DNA from: Ziziphus jujuba
Taxonomy: Eukaryota > Streptophyta > Magnoliopsida > Rosales > Rhamnaceae
Assembly (NCBI RefSeq): GCF_031755915.1
Contig: NC_083388.1
Span: forward strand, 12,846,501-12,910,500
Reading direction: 5' to 3'
DNA: 64,000 nucleotides
The notes under the pieces are model-generated. The model was given only the letters and a program-made list of their open reading frames with translations. It did no database searches and was not told the origin of the DNA. This document shows positions 48,660 to 61,344 of the stretch, piece by piece. The translations under genes and the position numbers were made by a program. Numbering within the stretch: the first letter of the stretch is position 1; every line of letters begins with the position of its first letter.

Positions 48660-51600
48660 GGGAGATGAGTAAGTGGGTTATTGGACAATGTGTCAAATGT
48701 AAATATGAAGGGATTGCACATGTTTATGAGCCCAAAGAAATTCAATATGACTTTTTGTAAAAATATGATTAAAAATAAGTTACGTAAAGCATGTTAGGTA
48801 GAGAATATGCATTTAACAGTATTAGGAGATCTCTTGAAGAGAATTTTACTAAGTTATTGCCTACTATTATGAGATAAAATTGAAGAATCTTGGGACATTG
48901 ACATGTATTAGAATAGACAATAACAACCATTTCATATAATTTTTTATGACAAGTGGAGCAAATATTAAGGGCTTTATATATTATAGAAGATCCAATTACA
49001 TTAAAAAAGTAATTACAAAGGTTATATGTACATTGCAGTGGCCATGGACAGCGATGACCAAATATATCCTTTTCTATTCAATGTTGGAGATGGAGAGAAT
49101 GGGTAAAACATATACATAGGTTTTTTAAAACTTCAAGAATGCCATTAGAGATATTCTAGATTTAATGTGTGTAAGTGATATACATCTAGCTATTGAAAAG
49201 TCAATACGTAATCTTTTATAATGCATACCATGACCTATGCATGTACCACAAAAGCAAAACATCAAGATTAGTGGACATGTAAACGAAAATGATTGTTAAA
49301 ATATATTTGCACATCTCCATGGACCTCCATAACATCTAGCCAAAATTTGAGAGAGTATATACAAAATAATGAGAACTTGAAGATTTCTAGGATACTAATG
49401 TAGTATCGATCAAAAATACTTTAACGGTTAAGTTAGTAAGGATATTTTTGACGCCAAATGCAATTAAGGTTTGCATATTAGACATACCTTGTACATATAA
49501 CATAATGATATGTATACTCCTTGGCATGAGGTTATCGTGTATGACAAGAAAATAAACTTATCAAACCTTAATGGTTGGATCGTAAAACGTTATTTTAGGA
49601 AAGTAGGGTTCATAAAAATGATGTTGTAGTTGATTCCATGATTTAATATGGTAATATATCCAAGTTTTAACTTTGGATTTTAGATAGGATCTTATCTAGA
49701 CATTTTAAAGTAGATTTTAATATATAATATGTTAACCTTCTCTCTAGTCGATTGATTGGTCATGAGGTTAAGTGATATCCCTTAAAATAGAGTCTTATAA
49801 TAATTATAAGTATGAACATAATTTAATTTGGCCTAAGAAGATGTTTTAGGCCTATAGTTAACAAAATAACCTCGATTATAATAAAATTACCAATGTTTCA
49901 AACATTGTCAATGTCAACTGGATTCCCTATCTCAGCTGAGAACCAAGATTTCCTTAGTCTAGTGATTGTACCCACATAATAATATGATAATACAACATTT
50001 TTATTTTGTAATTAAGGAATACTTGGTTAAGGATTTTGAGTTTTATATGAGACAAATTAAGGCAAATGCCGTTAGGGGTTGCATAGTACATCATAGTCTA
50101 TGATCCTATTAGGTGGGCACATTCTCATTCTCCAAGTAAAATATACTATATCCTGATTACCATTATCCTAAAAAGTATGAATTAAATATAACTAGATGCT
50201 AGAGAGACGCAGATAATACCATTAATTGAGCATATATGTGATTTGCTACAAATGTGGTTTTATGAATGATGAAATGCAGTTAAAAAATTGATAGAACTTG
50301 TAATTAACTCTATGGAAAAAGAACTCAAACTTTGAAACTCGAAGTCTATAGGGTTGCGTGTGAAGGTCATTAACATGTATGAGTTTTTTTATGAAAGGTA
50401 GGAATTTAAAGGGCATCATTAACCTTGCACTAAAACCTTGATCAATTTTGTTGTGATCAATATATTTCTGCTTGTAGAGAATGCAAATTTACTCCTTATG
50501 ATGTGAATTCGCCCGTGCCCGAACAATCAACAATCCGCTGGGGTGCTGATCTAATACGGATGAAGACTAGGCCGATCACTAGGGCTCAAGTTAAGAGGTT
50601 TAGGGACAACCTTGTTGCCTTTATTCAGGGAGTAATTCATTCTCAAGAGGGCTTGTCCATACCTCGAAGATCCAAGATCTATTTTGAGCATACAAGTGGT
50701 GGAAGTCGATACGGACCCAGGTAGTGGTTTTTGTGCATTTATGGAGTCCGGACAGCATGAAATGGTTCCAATGCTTCATGGATTCAATACATATGTCTAA
50801 CAGGTCATAAAATCAAGTTGAGATAGCTTCAGAGGCATCCAAAAAGGGGCTTGCGCACAACATCAAAATTTGGCCGGTTTTGATGTTTTCCTTGCTGGCT
50901 TTACTATATTTTGCTGAGTTGGCTTTTTCTATTTCCTCCAAGAAATGGAAACATGTGAAACTTCACGATCAGCCTATTTGACATCCTACAAGGCATATGG
51001 AAGCTGATTTGGAGCTTAAATTGGTCAAAGATTAGTCAAAGTCAACTTAATAAAAAAGATAGTATTTTAGTTTCCTAATTTAATATTTTAGATTCCTAAT
51101 TTGATTTCTACTTTTTGTTTTAGAAAATTACCTTTACTTTTGGTTTTTATTTATTTATTTGCTGGACAAATATGTTTAGGAAAGTTATTATTTGGTTATT
51201 TTCATTGTAAATTAATTAATTTCTAATTCAAAATAAAGGAATTAATTAATCAAAATTAGATTAGGAAATGAGAGAGGAAATTCGGTCACATTAGGAAACA
51301 ACAAGTATGGTTGGTTTTCCCTTTATTTTTTTAGGATTTTATTTTGTTTTCTCTTAGTCTATACAAGGGCTTGTTTTTTTGGAAGAACATACTATTAATA
51401 TTACTCAAAATTTATTTTGTGAGATTGAATTTCTCTTTATTCTTTTGAACACCTAAAACATCATTAGTGAATGGGTGTTTTAGTTTGACTTATCAATAGG
51501 ATATCCATCACCTATTGTGGCATCTTCATTATACTAAGGTTTCTAATTACAAGTTGATTAGGGGCTGAGATGACCATTAGAACTTGAGCATAATTAGATC

Positions 51601-51925
51601 CGGGCCAATATAATACAGGTTTAGATACAGATCGTCCTAGGTTCATATCACTTTATAGCATACTCTCATATTACAATCAAAAGGATACATATTTTGCATC
51701 TTATATGGAGTTTATTTACCCTCTTTTAGATGAAAAATAGTATCATGCTTCGGATAATGTGTCATGCCGGATTGTTCTTCCACTAAGATGGATTCGTAGG
51801 TAAGTCAACAAGCCAAAAGAAAAGTGTAAACCATCTCAAGGTAAGGATATAATAGGATAGAGATGTAGCTAATGCGATGGTATTGGATACAATAAGCAGA
51901 GATGTAAGAATCCATTATCTTATTA
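48660..51925 (+). pseudogene. Dead MuDR/MULE transposase, split by a solo LTR
   Basis: Despite many stops and shifts, the plus strand keeps the family order: S-K-W-V-I-G-Q-C-V-K-C-K-Y-E-G (about 48668), E-Y-A-F-N-S-I-R-R-S-L-E-E-N (about 48800), I-A-V-A-M-D-S-D-D-Q-I-Y-P (about 49035) with G-D-G-E-N, S-D-I-H-L-A-I (about 49167), H-D-L-C-M-Y-H (about 49230), R-W-A-H-S-H-S-P (about 50113), I-P-L-I-E-H-I-C-D-L-L-Q-M-W-F-Y-E (about 50217), a SWIM-like segment cut at 50498, and after the LTR a C-x-x-C-x-x-x-G-H-type zinc-knuckle remnant ending in R-C-K-N-P (about 51905). The first catalytic Asp region is unrecognisable. About 49440-50030 is poorly conserved or inserted. It is far too broken to make enzyme, and there is no evidence that it ever moved the Pack-MULE at 10.6-22.9 kb. 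Confidence 0.8.
50499..51650 (+). mobile_element. Solo LTR of the Ty3/Gypsy family present at 53-61 kb
   Basis: 1152 bases starting TGATGTGAATTC and ending TTCATATCA, clearly related along its length to the 1144-bp LTRs of the full element but with many substitutions and small indels. Flanks CCTTA (50494-50498) and CTTTA (51651-51655) are a near-match 5-bp target duplication. No internal region is present, so it arose by LTR-LTR recombination. Its first ~220 bases still hold part of the reading frame that the family keeps in its LTR. It interrupts the MULE transposase remnant, so it inserted later. Confidence 0.9.
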
Positions 51926-53093
51926 TACAAATGAGACCAATAGACCTCTATGATGATGCTTCATGTTAGTGATTTTTATTTTAGTTTGTTACAGTTTTGC
52001 AATTTAAATCTTCAAAAAAAATTTATTGATATTGGCTATTGCCTTTAATAAATTTATTAATATTTTAAATATAAAATTAGTGATTGGAGATGCTTACTGA
52101 ATTGATAATCTTTCAATGTAAATTATATATTTGTAAAATCTTCAATTATGCAAATTATGGATTTAGATGATTAGGGTGTTAATATGCTATTGAATGCTAC
52201 ACTATAATATATATTGCTATATTTTCTTTTAATTGTTACAAGAATTTTTAATCCAAAAGGGAGCAGGAGTGTCTTCAACCCACAACTTTATAAATATGGG
52301 TGTAAGGGACATACCAATTAAGTCAGCCTCACTTTGTATATATATTTTACTCCATGGTAATAGAATTATGTTGTGATAAGGAAATTTTAAAGTTACACAT
52401 ATATAATTATGGACATTCTTGCATGTATCCAAAACATCCCATCTTTGTTAAGATTTCTTCATTTTTATTATTATTTTTTGTTGCCTTTTACTTTTATCAT
52501 TTCATGTTAAAACTCTATTTGTTAAAGGAGATCTAAATTTGTTTTTTATTTGGCACAAAAGTTTTCTATAAATAGATTGAAATAAGATTTTTTTTTCCAT
52601 CTTAATAATTTTATTTTCTAAGTTATTTTATTATATAATATGGAGTTCACAATTGTGTAGAAACAATAGCAATAGCATAAGTTCTGAAGCTCATGATTTT
52701 AATGCAGCTTTGAAGTTATAATCTGATAGAGAATATGCAAGTTTGGTTTTAAAAAAGAGATAAAATTTGAGCTATAGCATTGTGTTTGAATAAGGTGATT
52801 TCAAGTTTAACTACTTAAATCCACAGGTTTGATGTTTTTGTATATTGGACCAATAAATAATATTGTATGGCTAAAAAACATCAATTTCATTTAAATATTT
52901 CAACATATTTATAGTATAAAATAGCCTACCAAGTTGGCTTTTATATCATATATAAATCAAGTGCTTCAATGCAAAGTAAATCTCCTAATATGTATGCAAT
53001 GTCATCATACATTGCTCTAGCTTTGCCATTTGCTTCATTCCCATTTCTTGCTTAAGATTGAAGCAGTCCTTTCTAGTTTTGACACTTGTCATA
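51926..53093. other. AT-rich DNA between the MULE remnant and the Gypsy element
   Basis: No gene seen, except the end of a minus-strand open frame cut by the Gypsy insertion (52985-53098; see the entry at 61345). Confidence 0.4.
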
Positions 53094-53098
53094 AGTTG

Positions 53099-54242
53099 TG
53101 ATGCGAATCCACCCGAGACTGCTCGACCAACAACCCGCTGGGGTGCTGACCCAATACAAATGAAGGTGGGACCGATCACTAGGGCCCAAGCCAAGAGGTT
53201 CAAGGACAATCTTGCTGTCTTCATACAAGGAATAAGTCATAGCCAAGAGGGGTTGGCCACATCTAAAGAACCAAGGCCTGTTTTACTCATACAAGCAATA
53301 GAAGCCAAAACAGGGTCGGGTGACGTTTTTGGTGCTAATAAGGAGGCCGGGTTGTATGAATTGGAACCCCAACTTTATGGGTTCAATTCATATGGAGGAT
53401 GAGTCATAGAAACCAGCCAAAGCAGCTTCAAAGCCGACCAACAAGGTGGTTTGCGCACAAGGAGAAGGAAAGGGCCGGATTTGCTGTATTCTCCGCGGGT
53501 TTTACTGTATTTTACTGTATTGACCTTTTTTCATACTTCCAAGCAAGGGCAACATGGGGAACTTCACAATAAGCTTATTTGGCATCCTACAAAGCATATT
53601 GAAGCTGATTTGGAGATCAATTTGGTCAAAGAATAGTCAAAGTCAAATTAGTCAAAAAGCTAGTATTTTAGTTTCCTAATTTTATTCTACTTTTTGTTTT
53701 AGGAAACTACCTTTACTTTTTAAGTTTTATTTATTTATTTTCTGGATAAATAAGTTTAGGAAAGTTTTTATTTTATTATTTTCATTGTAAATTAATTAAT
53801 TCCTAAATTCAAAATAAAGGAATTAATTAATCCAAATTAGTTTAGGATTAGGAAAGTTTCGGCCAAGGTAGGATTCTCCATTGTGTGGCCGGTTTTTCCT
53901 AGGGTTTTTAGGGTTTATGTTGTTTCTTTCAAAGCCTATTTAAAGGCTTATTTTTCATTAATAAGATAACTTTAAAAACTTTGATTTGATTGAGAAAATA
54001 CTTGTGAGATTAATTATCTCTTTGTTCTTTGAGAACACCTAAAACACCATTAGAGAATTGGTTGTTTTAGCTTGACTTATCAATAGGTTTTCCATCCCCT
54101 ATTGTGGCGTCTACATTATACCAAGGTTTCTAACCACAGGTTGGTTAGGGGTTGAGGTCCATTCCATTAGAACTTGAACTTAATTAATGATCCGAGCTAA
54201 TATAATACGGGTTTAGGAGCAGGTCGTCCTAGGTTCGTATCA
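53099..54242 (+). repeat. 5' LTR
   Basis: Begins TGATGCGAATCC and ends GTTCGTATCA. Relative to the 3' LTR there is C/T in the TTCTCCG(C/T)GGG block, A/G in GCAAC(A/G)TGGGG, and three changes close together near 54188-54196. The first ~300 bases are open in the gag-pol frame. Confidence 0.97.
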
Positions 54243-54244
54243 TT

Positions 54245-54256
54245 TGGTATCAGAGA
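54245..54256 (+). other. Primer binding site
   Basis: TGGTATCAGAG, two bases after the 5' LTR, is complementary to the 3' end of plant initiator tRNA-Met, the usual primer of this group. Confidence 0.9.
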
Positions 54257-55404
54257 TAAATTTTGTTCAGGTTTGATCTATCTTTATTTGCTTTATTTGT
54301 TTTTGTGCTATTCTGCAATTTTAGCATTAGGTTAAGGTTGCATCTATCCTATACACGTTCAGCATCTTAAAAAAAAAAAAAAAAAAATTCATTCCTAGTT
54401 GAATTAGGATTTCCTAGTTTTATCGTATTTTTGTTTCCTAGTTTGTTGGTTGTCTTTTATCATTGTTCTTGTTAATTTGGTTTCTGTTGATTTTTCTTTG
54501 CTGTTTTAGTCTTAAATATTTGCATTCATATATTCAAAAAAAAAAAAAAAAAAAAGAAGTTTGCGGCAACATTTAAAAAAAAAAAAAAAAAAACTGCACA
54601 TTTTGTTTATTTGGAGGTCACGGGTTTGGTGTTTGTTTTGGAGTTGGAATTGCAATTTTGATAATTATTCTTGCTACTGCAGTTGTTTATGTTCTGTGAG
54701 TGAAAAAAAAAAAAAAAAGAAGGTAAAGCCGAATAAAAAAAAAATAAAAAGAAGAAAAAAAAATATTTCGGTTTGTTGGAGTTTGATTTGTTTGCTGGAA
54801 ATTTGTTGGAGCTGCTGGTTTTTTATTATTTATTCAATATTTGAGTTGCTGGAGAATTATTTTTGCTGCTAGATATTTGGATTTTGGGTGCTTAAATTAT
54901 TTGGATTAAAATTAGATAAAGGAATTGATACAAAACTTGAATTACAAGAACAACAACCAACACTTTTCTATAATTTTGTTCTCTTTGATTCTTGTTCATA
55001 TTTGAATTTCTTTTTCTGGAATTTTATTCTTGAACTCATAATCTACTACCATCTGGTGCAGTTTTCAAAAATTCCAACGTTTTCCCATTATTTTGTGTTT
55101 TCTTGTCTAGAAAGCCGAAAAATTAGGATTTGTTGGATTCTTTCGGTATTGCCTACTTTTTGCTACTGCTTTGTTGATAAGTTTAATTAAAACATACTAG
55201 TGATCTAATTGCTGTTTTGTGGGTGTTTTAATTAGAACTTTGAGATAATTCATTGAGTGGAAAAAGGCAAGAGTGTGAGAGCTTAAAAGAGGGTAAAAGC
55301 CGAAACTAGTGTGCAAACACGAGTGTCGAGACCTTGTTTGAGTGAAACACGTGAGGGAGTGAATATTGTGAGGATTTATTTTATTTTTGCAATATTTTAC
55401 TAAC
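54257..55404 (+). other. Long untranslated leader of the Gypsy element
   Basis: About 1.15 kb of T-rich and poly-A-containing sequence (A runs at 54369-54387, 54537-54555, 54576-54592, 54702-54718) between the PBS and the gag ATG. Short Lys-rich or hydrophobic frames here are not convincing genes. Confidence 0.7.
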
Positions 55405-58400
55405 ATGGCAGATTCTAGAATAAGAAGAGGGGATCCACCATTGAGGATCAATGAGGAAGAGTCCGTAGCATTTCATGGCGATGACCGAGCTACCGGAAGT
55501 GGAGACCAAGTGGACTTTAGAACTATTTTGGAATCAATACAGCGGATGAGTGCTCAATTTGAGCATGTAAATCAAAGAGTGGGAAGACTAGAAGCCTCAC
55601 AAGGAAGGCCGAATACAAGAAATAGGCAAGAATTCCATGGAGGACGAGGCCGAGGACGAGGAGGTCGCGAGAGGCCGAGAGAGGAATTTGATGAGGATCC
55701 ATTCGACGGTGACTTTGAGGAAGGTATGGATGAAACCTTTGCTGTCCAAGATAGAGCTGGCCATGAGAGATATAGGAGGGAAGATACAAATGATGATTTA
55801 GGAAATATCAAGGTTAATATCCCACCTTTTATGGGTAAAAGTGATCCCGAAGCTTATTTGGAGTGGGAAGAGAAAATGAAGATGATTTTTGACTGCCACA
55901 ACTATTCGGAAGGTAAGAAGGTGAAGTTGGCAGCAATGGAGTTTGGCCATTATGCACTCCAATGGTGGACAAAAGAGCAAAGCACCCGAAGGAGAGTTGG
56001 TGATGACTTGATTACTACATGGCGACAAATGAAAGGAGCCATGAGGAAGCGATTCGTACCATCACACTATCATAGGTTGCTGCATCAAAGACTTCAATCT
56101 TTATCTCAAGGACATGGATCCGTGGAGGATTATTACAACGAGATGGAGATGCTTATGATGAGATTGAACTTGAATGAAGATAGGGAAGCAACCATGGCAA
56201 GGTTTCTTGGTGGTTTGAATCGTGAAATAGCCAATCAACTAGAATTGCAACAATATGTGGAATTGGAGGAGATGTTGCATGTGGCTATTAAATTAGAGCA
56301 TCAATTCAAGAGGAGGGGTGTAAGATCATGGTTTGGAGGTGTTTCCAACAGTAGAAGGTCCAATTCAAGTGGCTGGAGGAACAATCCCATCTATGAAAGC
56401 AAGCCAAAGCCGAAAGTCAAAGAAGAAAGTTCAAATTGGCCAAGGAAGGAGACTAGAACTGAATCTGTCTAAGCACCAAAGAATGAGGTAAAATTAGATC
56501 CTAAACCTTTTAGAACTCATGATGTTGTGTGTTTTAAGTGCCAAGGAGGAGGACACATCGCTAGCCAATGCCCGAATAGAAGAATCATGGTGTTAAAGGG
56601 CAATGACGAGCTAGAATCGAAAAGTGAAGAAAGTGAGGATGAAGCCAAGCAAGAGGAGGAGGACTTGGAGGATGAACCCGAAACCTTGCAAGCATCCAAT
56701 GCTGAATTAAACTTGCTTTCTAGGAGAGTACTTGCTGTATACAAAGATGAGGATGAAATTCAAAGAGAGAACATCTTCCACACCCGATGTGAAATTCAAG
56801 GTAAGATTTGTAGTATGATTATTGATAGTGGAAGTTGAACAAATGTAATTAGTAACATTGTAGTTGATAAATTAGGCTTAATAACTATTAAACATCCAGA
56901 ACCTTATAGATTACAATGGCTTAATGATGGTGGTGAAATAAAAGTGAATAAACAAGCCAAAGTAAAATTTAATATAGGTAGATATGAGGATGTAGTTTTA
57001 TGTGATATTGTGCCTATGATTGCCGGACATATACTATTAGGTAGACCATGGCAATTTGATAAAGATGCTACTCATTTTGGTCGAGAAAATAGTATTGTTT
57101 TCAGGTTTAAAGGGAAGAAGATCAAGCTGGAACCATTATCTCCTAAAGAGGTTTACAAGGACCAATTACAAATGCAACAAAGGAGGGAAGCCGAAAAGCT
57201 CAAGGAAAAAGCAAGCATGGCACCAACGGCTTCACCATCCATTCAAGAAGGTAAGGTTGAGGTTGCTGACCAAGGTAAGGTTTCTAAGGTTCATATTGAG
57301 TGGAAAGACCAAGAAAAAGCCGAGAGAGAGGTGAGAAAAGAGAACAAGCCCGAGAGCATACAAAATCCGAAAATTTCCGCCAATGAGAGCCAAACCGAGG
57401 GAAGAAAAAGAAAAGAAAGAAAAGAGAGGAAAAACCAGAATTTTTATTTGAGTTTAGGGGATATTAATAAGGTCATTGAGTGTAAGAAACCTTTGCTGGT
57501 CATGCTTTACAAAGAAAATTATTTTAATGATCAAACTAACTTTGAAGAACTTGAATTGCCAAGTTCAATGATTTCTCTTTTGAAGGAATTTGGAGATGTC
57601 TTCCCAAATGAGATTCCAAGTGGTTTACCACCTATTCGAGGGATAGAACATCAAATTGACTTTGTTCCGGGGGTTGCCATACCAAATAGACCAGCTTATA
57701 GGAGCAATCCCGAAGAAACAAAGAAGCTGCAAAAACAGGTAAGTGATTTGCTTGATAAATGATATATTCGTGAGAGTTTAAGTCCTTGTGCTGTTCCTGT
57801 TTTGTTGGTACCTAAAAAGGATGGTTCTTGGAGAATGTGTGTTGATTGTAGGGCTATAAATAACATTACCATCAAATATAGACATCCCATTCCTAGATTA
57901 GATGATATGCTTGATGAATTGCATGGTGCTTGCATGTTTACAAAAATTGATCTTAGGAGTGGTTATCACCAAATTAGGATGAAAGAAGGTGATGAATGGA
58001 AAACCGCATTCAAAACTAAATATGGGCTGTATGAATGGTTAGTTATGCCTTTTGGATTATCTAATGCACCTAGTACTTTCATGAGGCTTATGAATCATGT
58101 AATGCGTCCATTTATTGGTAAATTTGTGGTTGTTTATTTTGATGACATTTTAATATATAGCCGAAATTTGGATGACCATGTGGATCAACTTAGGCAAGTT
58201 TTGCAAGTTCTTAGAAAGGAAAGATTATTTGCTAACATTAAAAAATGTGACTTTTGCAAAGAAGAACTTGTATTTCTAGGTTTTGTAGTAAGTGCTGCAG
58301 GAATCAAAGTTGATCAAGCTAAAGTGAAGGCAATCCAAGAGTGGCCGGTTCCTACATCCATTACCCAAGTGAGGAGCTTTCATGGCTTGGCAAGCTTTTA

Positions 58401-60504
58401 CCGAAGATTTGTCAAGGATTTTAGTACCATAGCAGCACCATTGAATGAAGTTGTCAAGAAGAATGTTGGCTTCAAATGGGGGGAAGTACAAGAAAAATCT
58501 TTTAATTTGTTGAAAGAAAAATTGTGTAATGCACCTTTGTTAGTTTTGCCAAATTTTTCTAAGACTTTTGAAATTGAGTGTGATGCTTCGGGTGTAGGTA
58601 TTGGAGCTGTTTTAATGCAAGAAGGAAGGCCCATAGCCTACTTTAGTGAAAAATTGAATGGAGCTGCCCTAAACTACCCGACTTATGACAATGAGATGTA
58701 TGCTTTGGTGAGGGCTTTGGAGACGTGGCAGCATTATCTCATGCCAAAGGAGTTTGTGATTCATACGGATCATGAGTCTTTGAAGCATATCAAGGGTCAA
58801 GGAAAGCTCAACCGAAGGCATGCTAAGTGGATTGAATTTATTGAAACATTTCCATATGTGATCCGCTACAAAAAAGGTAAGGAAAATGTGGTTGCCGATG
58901 CATTATCCCGAAGGTATGTGCTATTTTCAACCTTAGATGCTAGGTTGCTTGGATTTGAATAATTGAAAGAACTTTATGAGCATGATAGTGACTTTGGAGA
59001 AATTTTTAAAACCTGTTTGAAACATGGATTTAATAAATTTTACATATTTGAGGGATATTTGTTTAGGGAAAACAAACTTTGTGTGCCTAATTGTAGTATT
59101 AGGGAATTATTGGTTCGGGAAGGACATGGGGGTGGTTTAATGGGTCATTTTGGTGTTTTAAAGACTTTATCCTTGCTGCAAGAACATTTTTATTGGCCTA
59201 ACATGAGGAGAGATGTTGAGAGAATTTGTGAAAGATGTGTGAAGTGCCGAAAAACAAAATCAACATTGAAACCGCATGGATTGTATAAGCCTTTGCCGAT
59301 TCCTACCTATCCTTGGATAGATTTATCTATGGATTTTATTCTTGGGTTGCCTAGGTCAAGAACAGGTAAGGATTCAATATTTGTTGTAGTAGATAGGTTT
59401 TCTAAGATGGCACATTTTATTGCATGTAATAAAACTGATGATGCATCTAACATTGCTAATTTATTTTTCAAGGAAATTGTGAGATTACATGGTATGCCAA
59501 AAACTATTGTGTCGGATAGGGATGCTAAGTTCTTAAGCTATTTTTGGAAAACATTGTGGGCTAAATTAGGTACTAAGCTTTTATTTTCAACTACTTGTCA
59601 TCCACAAACTGATGGACAAACCGAAGTAGTAAATAGAACCTTGTCTGCATTGTTGAGAGCATTAATTAGTAGAAATTTAAGGACTTGGGAAGAATGTTTG
59701 CCACATGTTGAATTTGCATATAATAGGTCTTTACATTCAGCAACTAAATTTACTCCATTTGAAATTGTTTATGGTTTTAATCCTTTGACTCCATTAGATT
59801 TAACACCTTTGCCTTTAAGTGAGCGTGCTAATCTAGATGGAAAACAAAAAGCTGATTTTGTAAAGCAGATTCATGAGAAGACTCGAGCAAACATTGAGAG
59901 AAGGACTGAGCAATATGCAAGGGTGGCTAATCAAGGCCGAAAATCAATGGTGTTTGAACCTGGAGATTGGGTATGGCTGCACTTAAGGAAAGAAAGATTC
60001 CCCGAACAAAGGAAATCAAAACTCATGCCGAGGGGTGATGGACCTTTTCAAGTTTTGGAGAGGATAAACGACAATGCCTACAAACTTGATCTACCGGGTG
60101 AGTATAATGTTAGTGCCTCCTTTAATGTTGCTGATTTATCTCCTTTTGCTGCAGGTGATGACTTCAATTTGAGGACAAATCCTTTTCAAGAGGAGGGGAA
60201 TGATGCGAATCCACCCGAGACTGCTCGACCAACAACCCGCTGGGGTGCTGACCCAATACAAATGAAGGTGGGACCGATCACTAGGGCCCAAGCCAAGAGG
60301 TTCAAGGACAATCTTGCTGTCTTCATACAAGGAATAAGTCATAGCCAAGAGGGGTTGGCCACATCTAAAGAACCAAGGCCTGTTTTACTCATACAAGCAA
60401 TAGAAGCCAAAACAGGGTCGGGTGACGTTTTTGGTGCTAATAAGGAGGCCGGGTTGTATGAATTGGAACCCCAACTTTATGGGTTCAATTCATATGGAGG
60501 ATGA
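55405..60504 (+). pseudogene. Gag-pol polyprotein with four in-frame stops and no frameshift
   Basis: The ATG at 55405 opens a single frame running to the TGA at 60502-60504 inside the 3' LTR, about 1,700 codons. Order: a gag domain with a W-W-T-K core (about 55950), a CCHC zinc knuckle (56530-56571), protease with the catalytic D-S-G (about 56824-56832), reverse transcriptase with Y-F-D-D (about 58135-58146), RNase H (about 58560-58920), then integrase with an HHCC zinc site (about 59140-59260) and the D, D, E triad, and a T-R-A-Q-A-K tail coded in the LTR. Stops: TAA 56470-56472 after gag, TGA 56836-56838 directly behind the protease active site, TGA 57760-57762 before RT, and TAA 58960-58962 between RNase H and integrase. 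All pieces stay in one frame, so each break is a point change. Unless read through, this copy cannot make its own proteins. Confidence 0.95.
60188..60200 (+). other. Polypurine tract
   Basis: Thirteen purines, AAGAGGAGGGGAA, abut the 3' LTR and would prime plus-strand DNA synthesis. They also code for Gag-Pol residues, because the frame is open across them. Confidence 0.85.
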
Positions 60505-61344
60505 GTCATAGAAACCAGCCAAAGCAGCTTCAAAGCCGACCAACAAGGTGGTTTGCGCACAAGGAGAAGGAAAGGGCCGGATTTGCTGTATTCTCCGTGG
60601 GTTTTACTGTATTTTACTGTATTGACCTTTTTTCATACTTCCAAGCAAGGGCAACGTGGGGAACTTCACAATAAGCTTATTTGGCATCCTACAAAGCATA
60701 TTGAAGCTGATTTGGAGATCAATTTGGTCAAAGAATAGTCAAAGTCAAATTAGTCAAAAAGCTAGTATTTTAGTTTCCTAATTTTATTCTACTTTTTGTT
60801 TTAGGAAACTACCTTTACTTTTTAAGTTTTATTTATTTATTTTCTGGATAAATAAGTTTAGGAAAGTTTTTATTTTATTATTTTCATTGTAAATTAATTA
60901 ATTCCTAAATTCAAAATAAAGGAATTAATTAATCCAAATTAGTTTAGGATTAGGAAAGTTTCGGCCAAGGTAGGATTCTCCATTGTGTGGCCGGTTTTTC
61001 CTAGGGTTTTTAGGGTTTATGTTGTTTCTTTCAAAGCCTATTTAAAGGCTTATTTTTCATTAATAAGATAACTTTAAAAACTTTGATTTGATTGAGAAAA
61101 TACTTGTGAGATTAATTATCTCTTTGTTCTTTGAGAACACCTAAAACACCATTAGAGAATTGGTTGTTTTAGCTTGACTTATCAATAGGTTTTCCATCCC
61201 CTATTGTGGCGTCTACATTATACCAAGGTTTCTAACCACAGGTTGGTTAGGGGTTGAGGTCCATTCCATTAGAACTTGAACTTAATTAAAGATTCGGGCT
61301 AATATAATACGGGTTTAGGAGCAGGTCGTCCTAGGTTCGTATCA
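60201..61344 (+). repeat. 3' LTR
   Basis: Same length as the 5' LTR and about 99.6% identical by my count. Codons 1-101 continue gag-pol and end at 60504. It is followed by target duplication AGTTG. Confidence 0.97.

Larger units (their letters stand above)
53099..61344 (+). mobile_element. Full-length, recent Ty3/Gypsy LTR retrotransposon
   Basis: 8246 bases with two 1144-bp LTRs (53099-54242 and 60201-61344) that differ at only five sites I could see, and a perfect 5-bp target duplication AGTTG (53094-53098 and 61345-61349). A primer binding site for initiator methionine tRNA follows the 5' LTR, and a polypurine tract precedes the 3' LTR. Order is gag, protease, RT, RNase H, integrase in one frame. 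No envelope gene and no classical chromodomain were seen. The frame runs into the 3' LTR, a trait I associate with the CRM clade, but clade assignment needs a tree. Coding capacity is broken by four stop codons. Confidence 0.97.

Noticed and set aside
54561..54872. Lys/Trp-rich frame inside the Gypsy leader
   Set aside because: Made by poly-A runs, no conserved motif, not in the position of a known gene of this element type.
55523..56028. Minus-strand frames opposite gag
   Set aside because: Shadows of the gag coding strand; codon pattern follows the plus-strand frame.
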